This document shows positions 45,136 to 53,177 of a stretch of DNA of 64,000 nucleotides, piece after piece. Every line of letters starts with the position of its first letter. Position 1 is the first letter of the stretch. Under the pieces are notes generated by a model. The model saw nothing but the letters and a program-made list of their open reading frames with translations, was not told where the DNA came from and ran no database searches. The stretch is from assembly GCF_037120725.1 (NCBI RefSeq), contig NZ_JBBAXC010000018.1:1-64000 (forward strand), in the 5' to 3' direction. Position numbers and translations under genes: made by a program. The DNA is from Bacillus spongiae (lineage in GTDB: Bacteria; Bacillota; Bacilli; Bacillales; Bacillaceae_K).

Positions 45136-45158
45136 CGCGATGGAATAATCGCGTTTTT
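45136..45158 (+). terminator. Terminator after the MFS gene
   Basis: CGCGAT and ATCGCG (6 bp, 6-base loop) followed by TTTTTAT, 100 bases after the MFS stop. Confidence 0.7.
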
Positions 45159-45245
45159 ATATTGTTTAAAAAATGGTTGTAAGAGCCCTATAGCTTTGAA
45201 ATAATTGGGAGTAAGTTTTAACAAAGTTAGAATGAGGTGGCAGGT

Positions 45246-45512
45246 ATGAATGATTTAAATAAGACGGTCTTACGAAAACACATATACGAAGACAATAAAA
45301 AAAGGATGAAAAGTATGGGGAAAGTTTTGGGGACATTTATATTGCTCATGTTTTTTAACATACTATTTTTTATTGGCTTAGCAAGTTTTTTTATGAGTGA
45401 TCTTCAATACGAGACACTAATCTATACATTTAGTACAATAATAATAATATTGTTGTCCCTTCTCATCTCTTTACTTGTCTACATAATTAGTTATTTAAAA
45501 GAGAAGTTGTAA
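45246..45512 (+). CDS. Small membrane protein, unknown
   Basis: 88 aa. A basic N-terminus (about 1-25), then two hydrophobic helices (about 27-50 and 58-82) ending KEKL. ATG 45246 with GAGGTG is preferred over GTG 45237. No family recognised. Confidence 0.6.
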   Translation: MNDLNKTVLRKHIYEDNKKRMKSMGKVLGTFILLMFFNILFFIGLASFFMSDLQYETLIYTFSTIIIILLSLLISLLVYIISYLKEKL

Positions 45513-45656
45513 TCATTCCTCCTAATTACAATAATAGTTTTACTAAAATCTATTATGACCATTATTCATACTTTTCCAATTCAAGTCTTCAGCAAATATG
45601 TGTACATATGTCTTTTTCATGAATAGGAGAAGGAATTAATGATAGGGGAGATTGAA

Positions 45657-45998
45657 ATGAAAATAAGCAAAAACAATGCTGAACATTACATATGGGGAGA
45701 TAATAGTGATGGGTGGCATTTAGTGAAGAATCAAGATTTAAGTATCATTCATGAATGTATGCCAGCGAATACATCTGAATTAAAACATTATCATCAACAA
45801 GCGCGCCAATTTTTCTTTATCTTATCAGGTATAGCAACCATTGAGGTAGATGGGAATGAGATAACCTTATATCCACAAGAGGGAGTTGAAGTTCCTCCTT
45901 TGGTACCACATCAAATGTTTAACAAGTCAAATAAGGAAGTTGAGTTTTTAGTGATTTCCCAACCTACAAGTAAAGGTGATAGAGTTTTTGTGGAATGA
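45657..45998 (+). CDS. Cupin-domain protein
   Basis: 113 aa single cupin. The two cupin motifs are visible: PANTSELKHYHQQARQFFFI (G/T-x5-HxHxxxxxE type) and PQEGVEVPPLVPHQMFN. Metal ligands His-x-His and the second-motif His are present. ATG 45657 with AGGGGAG is preferred to ATG 45639. Enzyme or binding protein of unknown substrate. Confidence 0.8.
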   Translation: MKISKNNAEHYIWGDNSDGWHLVKNQDLSIIHECMPANTSELKHYHQQARQFFFILSGIATIEVDGNEITLYPQEGVEVPPLVPHQMFNKSNKEVEFLVISQPTSKGDRVFVE

Positions 45999-46044
45999 GG
46001 AAAAGTTGAAGTAATTTTTGGAGTTTATCTAGATATTGGAGGTT

Positions 46045-46270
46045 ATGATGACGAAATACTATATAGTCGTGACCTATGACGTTTGTGTACATAATAACCT
46101 ATACGAAAATATGAACGAATACCCAATAGATATGTCTATTAATATAGATCAGCAAATAAGTGAATTTGCAAAGATGAATGGTTGCTCCTTTACTAAAGTT
46201 ATATGAATCAGGTACAAGTGATTCTAAAGAATTAAAATTAAAAGAATATGAGTGTGGTTGTAATCAATAG
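46045..46270 (+). pseudogene. Frameshifted small gene with Cys-rich C-terminus
   Basis: ATG 46045/46048 with GGAGG opens MTKYYIVVTYDVCVHNNLYE ... GCSFTKVI and stops at 46204. The next frame continues directly as YESGTSDSKELKLKEYECGC to TAG 46268. A single-base shift near 46195-46199 would give a 74-residue protein ending in a CGC motif. Not recognised; intact function doubtful. Confidence 0.45.
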
Positions 46271-46372
46271 TCTTTGTGCTAAAAAATTGTTTTGTCCTGT
46301 GATTGGGCGAATTGCAAATGAAACAGATAGAAATGATTGATTTTTTTATATAAATCAATACTGAACCTTTAG

Positions 46373-46424
46373 GAGAAAAAGCCATTTTGATGTACTTTTA
46401 TCAAAATGGCGCTTCTCTTTTTTT
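46373..46424. terminator. Strong composite terminator
   Basis: GCCATTTTGAT pairs with ATCAAAATGGC (11 bp), and outer GAGAA pairs with TTCTC, followed by TTTTTTT. It separates the frameshifted gene from the convergent gene at 46450. Confidence 0.75.
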
Positions 46425-46449
46425 GTGTACGATTTCACGTAAATCTTTA

Positions 46450-47094
46450 CTAAGGTTGAGGGACGATGTCTTTTGTTAAATAAGCATCAAACGTAACCCC
46501 AAGATTTTCACCGACTGTAAATGGAGTTAGGTTGATTTTGAAATAGCCACTAGCGCCTATTTCAATATTGTAACCAACCATGGTCGTTGAAGACTGCATG
46601 TCTAGTTGTGCAATACCATCACTATTGGTAAATTGTTGATCCTTTTGTATTTGGTTTCTTACAAGACGTACATCTGCACCTTCTAATGGCTTTCTTTGTG
46701 CCAACAATTCATCTACAGTTGTAATTTTGTTGGGCGCACTTAATGAATACACTGTTATTTCGGACGTGTTAGTTTGATTAAGAATTTCATCAAGATTTGG
46801 CGGTACTGAAATGATAGGTGTTGTAAAGTTCAATGTAACCGTAACACCTTCCATATCATTTGTGGCAAAGCTACTTCCACTAGGAGGATGAAATGTGGGT
46901 AAAGTAGTTACTGTATTCACACTTTGACCAAGTCCATTGGCAGTAGCTCGTCCAAATCCATTAGAGTTTGTTGTAAACGGATTTATCGAAACCGATGGAT
47001 TATCTGTCACAGTCACTACTTGAATATCTTGAATAGGCATGAGGTTTCCCTTATTATCTTTTCCAAAAGTATAGACTTGTAGAGCATCTGACAT
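46450..47094 (-). CDS. Hypothetical protein with two carboxypeptidase-regulatory-like (beta-sandwich) segments
   Basis: 214 aa, no signal peptide. Two similar parts (about 5-100 and 110-205) each contain a short strand, a Pro/Thr-rich linker and a substitutable-turn pattern (FTTNSNGFGRATANG, FTNSDGIAQLDMQS) as in carboxypeptidase-regulatory-like or prealbumin-like domains. Function unknown; possibly a spore or surface matrix protein, but this is a guess. AGTGAGGTGAG ribosome binding site. Confidence 0.6.
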   Translation of the reverse strand: MSDALQVYTFGKDNKGNLMPIQDIQVVTVTDNPSVSINPFTTNSNGFGRATANGLGQSVNTVTTLPTFHPPSGSSFATNDMEGVTVTLNFTTPIISVPPNLDEILNQTNTSEITVYSLSAPNKITTVDELLAQRKPLEGADVRLVRNQIQKDQQFTNSDGIAQLDMQSSTTMVGYNIEIGASGYFKINLTPFTVGENLGVTFDAYLTKDIVPQP

Positions 47095-47382
47095 AATCTC
47101 ACCTCACTTCTAATTAAATTGTACAAATATTCATGGAGATATTTCACCTAGTAAGGAAGAATTAAGAATAGGTAAAAACGAGAGGCTTAATGATAATCTC
47201 GAAAAGCTAGTAAAATGACCTAGATTGATAGAGTAGGATTAAAATGGTGAAATATAATAGTGAATAATGTAATAAAATCTACTCTTCTACAGTATATGTT
47301 GAATTATCTTTCATGTTCGTGAGGGGTGGCGATTATTTGAAATATATTTAAAATTACTATTGGGGATATAGTTTAATAAGGC

Positions 47383-47913
47383 TTAATTAGCTGAAAGCAA
47401 GGAATAGACATTCGTATCATATGGAATATTATTTTGATACATATAGTTTCTGAGAACCCCTTCTTTTTCAAATCCTAACTTGGCTAATAATTTATTAGAC
47501 TGTTTGTTTTCTGTAAAAACAACTGCTCCAATTCGAGTAAGCTTAAGCTCGTTAAATCCATAGGATATAACGTTCATTATTGCTTCAGTTGCATATCCAT
47601 TTCCCCAATGTTCTGGCAAAAGTGCATAAGCAATATCAGCTCTCTTATGTTCGGAAGACCAATCATGAAAACCAATCGTTCCAATAACCCCTTTTGTTCC
47701 GTTTATTTCAATGCCCCATTTAATTCCTCGTTTTTCCTTGTAATTAATAGTAAAATTTTTAATTATATTTTTCACCTGTTCTAGATTTGCTAATGGTTTT
47801 TGACCATAGTGTCGTAAAACATCTTCATTTGAAAAACAATTTAAAATGTCTTGTGCATCATTTTCTATTAGTTCTCTCAATATTAGCCTTTCTGTTTCTA
47901 TTTTTGGAAACAT
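47383..47913 (-). CDS. GNAT N-acetyltransferase (RimJ/RimL type)
   Basis: 176 aa. IETERLILRELIENDAQDI, GVIGTIGFHDWSSEHKRADI and LLPEHWGNGYATEAIMNVI (acetyl-CoA P-loop) plus VFTENKQSNKLLAKLGFEKE are typical RimJ/L-like acetyltransferases acting on amino groups of proteins or small molecules. AAGGAGTGAG before ATG. The flanking gaps 47095-47382 and 47914-48283 show nothing recognisable. Confidence 0.87.
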   Translation of the reverse strand: MFPKIETERLILRELIENDAQDILNCFSNEDVLRHYGQKPLANLEQVKNIIKNFTINYKEKRGIKWGIEINGTKGVIGTIGFHDWSSEHKRADIAYALLPEHWGNGYATEAIMNVISYGFNELKLTRIGAVVFTENKQSNKLLAKLGFEKEGVLRNYMYQNNIPYDTNVYSLLSAN

Positions 47914-48283
47914 GATCTCACTCCTTGTCTAATAGTTTTACTTCGTATCCTATGTAAGTATCTATGATTAATTACAATTATTTCAAACAACCTTAATTTT
48001 CACAAGAAGTTATTTAGTATAGCTATTTCGACTACCTTAAGGGTTAATACCTAGTTAACCAAAAAGCATGGCTTTATTAAATAAAAGGAAGCAAATTTTA
48101 AACATGATTACAATGTGTTCTTCTATGATTAAGAATTTTTACAATTTAGGTCTGAAAAATTTTAAACGAACATAAAATAATTGGTTTTTTAAGAATGGAA
48201 GTTAAATGGAAGAAGGTGTTTCCCTCTTAGATAGCGAAAACTGTATAAGGAATTTATAACACAGAATAGAAGGAGGAAATAAA

Positions 48284-48766
48284 GTGAGCTATGAAATTAT
48301 AACGTTACCAGGCTATCGAGCAGTAGGATTAAAATGGGAGGGCACATTTTCTGAAATCGTACCGAATTTAAAAAAAGTTATTCAACAAAGTGAAGACCGA
48401 GCAAATGAATTAGAATATAAGGTGAATCCGAGCATTCAATTAGGCTTATCTTATCATACAGTTGAAAATGGGTTCGCACATTACGCTGTGTATGAAGTGA
48501 GTGAGGAGCAGGAGATTCCTGAGGGGATGATTGAAATAAAGGTTCCTGAATGGACGTATGTGAAGACTACACATAACAAAGGAGAAGATATTGAAAAGAC
48601 ATATACAGATTTACATCAATGGCTATTTGATAGTGACTATACCACATTTAAAGAAGCTGGTGTAGATTACTATGATCCTATGCCAATTAAACATGAATAC
48701 TACCCAGTTAATCGTGATCAGAATGACTCGCATTTTGATATTTATATACCGATTGAAAAAAAATAA
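48284..48766 (+). CDS. GyrI-like effector-binding protein
   Basis: 160 aa. EIITLPGYRAVGLKWEGTFS, FAHYAVYEVSEEQEIPEGM and EYYPVNRDQNDSHFDIYIPI are the strands of the GyrI-like/SOUL-like effector-binding fold common in stand-alone Bacillus proteins. Starts at GTG after AAGGAGGAA. Monocistronic with a terminator 155 bases downstream. A second such protein is encoded at 41744. Confidence 0.78.
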   Translation: MSYEIITLPGYRAVGLKWEGTFSEIVPNLKKVIQQSEDRANELEYKVNPSIQLGLSYHTVENGFAHYAVYEVSEEQEIPEGMIEIKVPEWTYVKTTHNKGEDIEKTYTDLHQWLFDSDYTTFKEAGVDYYDPMPIKHEYYPVNRDQNDSHFDIYIPIEKK

Positions 48767-48920
48767 GGTTGCTTATTGCATGGCATACAGCTACTAATCT
48801 AGTATCAAAATGGAAAACAGATTCGATTTTATTCAGCCCAGCAAAGCACCGGTTTGTATAAGAAGAAATACAATCACTCACTGTAGCGGTTGGATAATAA
48901 AAATTAACGAAACTTCACTT

Positions 48921-48952
48921 TTCCCTTCTCTTAACTGAGAGGGAATTTTTTT
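48921..48952 (+). terminator. Terminator after the GyrI-like gene
   Basis: TTCCCTTCTC pairs with GAGAGGGAA (one bulged T), followed by TTTTTTT. Confidence 0.7.
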
Positions 48953-49080
48953 GTTTATTATTATTTTTTTAGCTATATAAACCATCAAAATATCCAATGG
49001 GTGATTAAACTGATGAAAGTTGGGGTACGGATTATAAGTACCTTAAATAAACCTTAACTCCTTCGTTTCTTACTTATCTT

Positions 49081-49183
49081 AAGTTTATACGTTACTGAAC
49101 GGCCGACTCCGCAAGGCCTACAGGATGTAGGGCATGAAGGCGTTACGACAGGACGTCGTGAATTTAGCCTTCGTTCCTTGATG
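49081..49183. repeat. Partial repeat unit and nested hairpin at the 5' edge of the array
   Basis: AAGTTTATACG ... GAACGGCCGACTCCGC (49081-49112) equals the right end of the 152-bp units found downstream. CCTACA and TGTAGG (49117-49131) form a short hairpin. GAAGGC (49136-49141)/GCCTTC (49167-49172) enclose ACGAC/GTCGT, a nested stem. This looks like a truncated, divergent unit of the same element family. Confidence 0.6.
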
Positions 49184-49909
49184 TTGTCCAGCTTCGTCGG
49201 GTAGCAGCTCGGGGTCATTTGTCAAATCACTCCGGAAATCAGGATTTCCTACGAGCTTCGCCAAATGCCTGTCGCTGCTGAACGACCCGACTCCGCATTT
49301 CATGTTGTCCAGCTTCGTCGGCTTGTGGCTCGGGGTCAACTGCCACCCCACTCCGAAGGTCAGGACCTTGTACGTGTTGCGTCAGTTGCCTGTCGCCCCA
49401 GAACGAGCCGACTTCGCATTTCATGTTGTCCAGCTTCGTCGGCTTGTGGCTCGGGGTCAACTGCCACCCCACTCCGAAGGTCAGGACCTTCTGCGTGCTG
49501 CGTCAGTTGCCTGTCGCCCCAGAACGACCCGACTCCGCATTTCTTTTTGTCCAGCTTCGTCGGGTAGCAGCTCGGGGTCATTTGTCAAATCACTCCGGAA
49601 ATCAGGATTTCCTACGTGCTTCGCCAAATGCCTGTCGCTGCTGAACGACCCGACTCCGCATTTCTTGTTGTCCAGTTTCGTCGGCTTGTGGCTCGGGGTC
49701 AACTGCTACACCACTCCGGAAATCAGGATTTCCTGCGTGCTGCGTCAGTTGCCTGTCGCCCCAGAACGAGCCGACTCCGCTTTTCATGTTGTCCAGCTTT
49801 GTCGGGTAGCAGCTCGGGGTCATTTGTCAAATCACTCCGGAAATCAGGATTTCCTACGTGCTTCGCCAAATGCCTGTCGCTGCTGAACGACCCGACTTCG
49901 CATTTCTTG
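49184..49909. repeat. Six tandem 121-bp hairpin units
   Basis: The start TTGTCCAGCTTCGTCGG recurs at 49184, 49305, 49426, 49547, 49668 and 49789, a spacing of exactly 121 bp. Each unit has nested arms in order: GTCGG(G/C)T, AGCAGC (or TGTGGC), CATTTG (or CAACTG) and a terminal GGAAAT (or GAAGGT) hairpin, closed by the matching complements. GC content is far above the flanks. Units 1, 4, 6 are one subtype and 2, 3, 5 another. Open frames across it are artefacts of composition. No transposase or spacer is present. Confidence 0.9.
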
Positions 49910-50365
49910 TTGTCTAGCTCCAGCGCCTAACGTCTAGTAAACTTGGTCACTCCTCCTTACGATAAGTCAACATTGACTCGCTGCGCTCCTCGTGTTTCCT
50001 TTATCTCGTGCGGAGCGGTTCAAGTTTATACGACGTTGATCAGGCGCTTCCGCATTTCTTGTTGTCCAGCTCCACTGCCCAGCGTCTAGTAAACTTGCCC
50101 TCTCCTCCTTACGATAAGTCAACATCGGATTCCTACGAAATCCGTGTTTCCTTTATTTCATACGGAGAGGAGCAAGTTCATACGTCGCTGAACGGGCAGT
50201 TCCGCATTTCTTGTTGTCCAGCTCCGTCGGCCAGCGTCTAGTAAACTTGCCCTCTCCTCCTTACGATAAGTCAACATCGGATTCCTACGAAATCCGTGTT
50301 TCCTTTATCTCATACGGAGCGGTTCAAGTTTATACGACGCTGAACGGCCTCATCCGCATTTCTTT
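49910..50365. repeat. Three tandem 152-bp hairpin units
   Basis: Units begin TTGTCTAGCTCC (49910) or TTGTCCAGCTCC (50062, 50214), 152 bp apart. Shared arms are TAAACTTG/CAAGTTTA-like (near 49938 and 50021 in unit 1) and AACA-CGGATT/AATCCG-TGTT in the second and third. Outer arms differ per unit but stay complementary in the first two (AGCGCC/GGCGCT, ACTGCCC/GGGCAGT). The flanking TTCCGCATTTCTTGTTG is common to these and the 121-bp units, so they are modules of one family. Confidence 0.88.
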
Positions 50366-50516
50366 TAATTTTCTGAATTTTAGTTGACTTTTTTTTCTGT
50401 TCAAGTTATCTTTTTATTGAGTGATATTACATTATTTTTAGTTTACGAGAAAAATACGTTATATAAAGAAATGTAGTTTTCTATGTATTTTTTCTTGTTC
50501 TTTTTGTATTAAGAAA

Positions 50517-50530
50517 TGGGAACGCTTACA
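50517..50530 (+). promoter_or_regulatory. Putative cre (CcpA) site before paaA
   Basis: TGGGAACGCTTACA matches the Bacillus cre consensus TGWNANCGNTNWCA at all but one constrained position. It ends immediately before the AAGGGGG ribosome binding site, 14 bases from the paaA start. A site this close to the start would block initiation or elongation, giving catabolite repression of phenylacetate use. Confidence 0.6.
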
Positions 50531-50544
50531 AAGGGGGCTCTTGC

Positions 50545-51495
50545 GTGACGAATATCCTTTCATTCGAAGAGTTAACGGAAGAAGAAAAGCAGCATCAATT
50601 TCTTCAAAGAATTCAAGCTGGAGAGAAGATTGAGGCAGATGATTGGATGCCTGAAGAATATCGAAAAACGTTGATTAAGTTGATTTCGATGCATGGTATT
50701 AGTGAAATTATGGGTGCGCTTCCGGAGAAGGAGTGGGTACCAAAAGCACCATCATTACGTAGGAAGCTTGGAATTATGGCAAAGGTGCAGGATGAAATGG
50801 GACATGGTCAGCTATTGTTACGTGTGGCAGAGGATTTAATGAAGCCTTATGGCAAAACGAGAGAAGAGATTATGCAAGATTTGTTTTCCGGAGATTTAAA
50901 GTTTCATAATGTGTTTCATATGGAAGCGCCAACGTGGGGAGATGCAGGGCTGATAGGATGGTTAGTTGATGGTGCAGCCATTATTACCCAAACGAATATG
51001 TTAAGTGCATCTTATGGTCCTTATGCACGTGCGCTAAAACGAATTTGTGCAGAAGAGGTCTTTCATGCACAACATGGAGAAGCGATTATTATGGCTCTAG
51101 CGGAAGGAACACAAAAACAGAAAATACTTGTACAGGAGTCATTGGACCGTTGGTGGGAAGCCTTGCTAATGTTCTTTGGTCCAGGTGATTCATCAACGAC
51201 AGGTTCTTCGAAACAAGATATAACGATGAAATACAACATTAGGACGAAATCAAATGAAGAATTACGTCAAGACTTCTTCTCAAAATATGTACCAAGGATT
51301 TTGTCTCTCGGTCTACGGTTGCCGGATGAGACGATGCATTATGACGAAGAACAAGAACGATGGATTTACAAACAACCTAATTGGAATAAATTTAAAGAAA
51401 TCATTCGAAATAATGGTCCGAAGTCGAAGGAACGTCTTCGCTTAAGGCAGCTTTCCTATGAGAATAACGAGTGGGTGAGAGAAGCGTTAAGTTAA
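50545..51495 (+). CDS. paaA: Phenylacetyl-CoA epoxidase catalytic subunit PaaA
   Basis: 316 aa, the usual length. PaaA is the di-iron subunit of the PaaABC(E) monooxygenase that converts phenylacetyl-CoA to the ring 1,2-epoxide. Ferritin-like di-iron helices are clear: KVQDEMGHGQLLLRVAEDL and CAEEVFHAQHGEAI (ExxH pairs). WMPEEYRKTLIKLISMHG and DSSTTGSSKQDITMKYNIRT are typical. GTG 50545 follows AAGGGGG. First gene of a tightly spaced paa operon. Confidence 0.95.
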   Translation: MTNILSFEELTEEEKQHQFLQRIQAGEKIEADDWMPEEYRKTLIKLISMHGISEIMGALPEKEWVPKAPSLRRKLGIMAKVQDEMGHGQLLLRVAEDLMKPYGKTREEIMQDLFSGDLKFHNVFHMEAPTWGDAGLIGWLVDGAAIITQTNMLSASYGPYARALKRICAEEVFHAQHGEAIIMALAEGTQKQKILVQESLDRWWEALLMFFGPGDSSTTGSSKQDITMKYNIRTKSNEELRQDFFSKYVPRILSLGLRLPDETMHYDEEQERWIYKQPNWNKFKEIIRNNGPKSKERLRLRQLSYENNEWVREALS

Positions 51496-51512
51496 AAAAA
51501 CGAGGTGTGAAG

Positions 51513-51860
51513 ATGACGAAAGGGTTTTATCAAGAGTTTGAGGTGTTTAGTAAAAAAAATGATGTGGCACCGATGCAGTATCAGTTTAGTCTGTTAGCTC
51601 CTAACCATGATATGGCACTCATAATGGCTCAGGAGAACTTTATGCGTCGTGAACTTGTTGCAGACATCTGGGTCGTAAAGCGTGAAGATGTGCGTAAAAT
51701 GAATCAGGATGAAAGAGAAACGCTTAAACGCTTGGATAATAAAGACTATCGAACGACGAAGGGGTACGGCTATTTAAAGAAGAAGTGGAGACATTATGAG
51801 CAGGAAATGCTTGATGAGAAAGAGATCTTATCATGGGGAGGGGAAGTGAAAAAATCATGA
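51513..51860 (+). CDS. paaB: Phenylacetyl-CoA epoxidase subunit PaaB
   Basis: 115 aa. PaaB bridges PaaAC units in the multicomponent complex. FYQEFEVFSKKNDVAPMQYQ, NHDMALIMAQENFMRRELVA and DIWVVKREDV are characteristic. ATG 51513 with GAGGTG upstream is chosen; upstream in-frame codons overlap paaA. Its TGA overlaps the paaC ATG by 4 bases. Confidence 0.93.
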   Translation: MTKGFYQEFEVFSKKNDVAPMQYQFSLLAPNHDMALIMAQENFMRRELVADIWVVKREDVRKMNQDERETLKRLDNKDYRTTKGYGYLKKKWRHYEQEMLDEKEILSWGGEVKKS

Positions 51861-52654
51861 TAACGGAGCATAAAAAAAATAAAGTATTAACAGAGCTTTT
51901 ATATCAACTTGCAGATGATGATTTTATTCACGCCTATCGTGGGTCTGAATGGCTGGGACTCGCCCCCCATATAGAAGAAGATGTGGCTTTTTCATCCATT
52001 AATCAGGATACTATGGGCCATGCAACCATGCTGTACGGATTATTGGAAGAATTAGGCGAAGGAAATGTTGATGAACTAGCCCACGAACGTGAATCAGCGA
52101 CTCGTCGTAACGCAGTATTACTAGAATTAGTGAATGGACCTGGCCATTATATGGAAGAGCCAAGGTATGATTGGGCTTTTACAGTCGTTCGAAATTATTT
52201 CTATGTTACATGGAAAAAAGTCAAAATGGAGTCTCTCAAACAATCAAGCTATCAACCTCTAGCTGACGTAGCGGTAAAAGTTAATATGGAACTCTATTAT
52301 CATGTTATGCACTGGAAAACGTGGATAATTCAATTATTTAACGCGACAGACGAGAGTAGAAACCGAATGATGGAAGCGTTAAGGCGAGTATGCGAAGAGT
52401 TTGCCGATGTCATTTCTCTTGGTGAGTATGGACCAGGAATGGTGGATTTAGAATTGATTGAGTCAAAAGAGGAGCTTTTGAAGAAGTGGACATCATTTGT
52501 TAAGCCAGTATTTCAAACAATCAATCTACCAGTTCCGACTGATTTTACCGCAAAGAGTGGGAATGGGCGAAGTGGTCACCATACTACGGAGCTGAATGAA
52601 GCTCTGAATACGTTAAGTGAAGTGTTTCGATTTGATCGAACAGCAAGTTGGTAA
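51857..52654 (+). CDS. paaC: Phenylacetyl-CoA epoxidase structural subunit PaaC
   Basis: 265 aa, ferritin-like but catalytically reduced partner of PaaA. LLYQLADDDFIHAYRGSEWL, APHIEEDVAFSSINQDTMGH, RNYFYVTWKKVKME and YHVMHWKTWI match the family. ATG 51857 overlaps the paaB stop (ATGA), with GGGGAGGGG upstream, so translation is coupled. Confidence 0.93.
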   Translation: MITEHKKNKVLTELLYQLADDDFIHAYRGSEWLGLAPHIEEDVAFSSINQDTMGHATMLYGLLEELGEGNVDELAHERESATRRNAVLLELVNGPGHYMEEPRYDWAFTVVRNYFYVTWKKVKMESLKQSSYQPLADVAVKVNMELYYHVMHWKTWIIQLFNATDESRNRMMEALRRVCEEFADVISLGEYGPGMVDLELIESKEELLKKWTSFVKPVFQTINLPVPTDFTAKSGNGRSGHHTTELNEALNTLSEVFRFDRTASW

Positions 52655-52666
52655 AGGGTGGAAAAA

Positions 52667-53146
52667 ATGAAAGAACTCATCATAAAGGAATTACATCGGG
52701 TGAAGGACCCTGAAATTGATTCAATTAGTATTGTAGAACTTGGAATGGTCGAGCATATCGAATTAAGCAAAGACTCAGTGCAAATTCAACTTCTTCCAAC
52801 CTTTATGGGCTGCCCAGCTTTAGACATTATAAAGGAAAATGTTGAAAAAGTATTGAGGCAGCTAGAGGGTGTGGAGTCTGTAAAAGTACAATTTCTGCAC
52901 TCACCCCCATGGACATCTGATCGAATAAGTGAAGTTGGACGTGAAAAGTTAAAGGATTTTGGAATTGCCCCGCCGCCGAAATTTAGTAAAGACGAAGGAA
53001 GCTGGGATGTGGATTGCCCCTTCTGTGGCTCGACATACACAACATTAGAAAATTTATTTGGACCTACTGCTTGTCGGAGTATTTTGTATTGTAAACAGTG
53101 CAAAAATCCTTTTGAAGCAATGAAACCAATATCAATTGATATGTAA
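52667..53146 (+). CDS. paaD: PaaD, phenylacetate degradation Fe-S assembly-like protein
   Basis: 159 aa. The DUF59/MIP18 part (LHRVKDPEIDSISIVELGMV, TFMGCPALDII, LHSPPWTSDRISEVGREKL) is followed by a Cys-rich C-terminus (VDCPFCGSTYT ... CRSILYCKQCKNPF) that could bind a metal or Fe-S cluster. PaaD helps assemble the epoxidase. ATG 52667 with AAAGGGTGG is preferred; GTG 52658 lacks spacing. Confidence 0.92.
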   Translation: MKELIIKELHRVKDPEIDSISIVELGMVEHIELSKDSVQIQLLPTFMGCPALDIIKENVEKVLRQLEGVESVKVQFLHSPPWTSDRISEVGREKLKDFGIAPPPKFSKDEGSWDVDCPFCGSTYTTLENLFGPTACRSILYCKQCKNPFEAMKPISIDM

Positions 53147-53177
53147 AAAATAAAACTATAAATAGGGAGAGATTGAC

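Noticed and set aside
49265-49930. Overlapping ORFs with repeated peptides across the repeat array on both strands
   Set aside because: They arise from the high-GC tandem units, lack ribosome binding sites and family signatures, and conflict with the hairpin structure.
49184-50365. CRISPR array
   Set aside because: Units are 121 and 152 bp with no short unique spacers and no cas genes.
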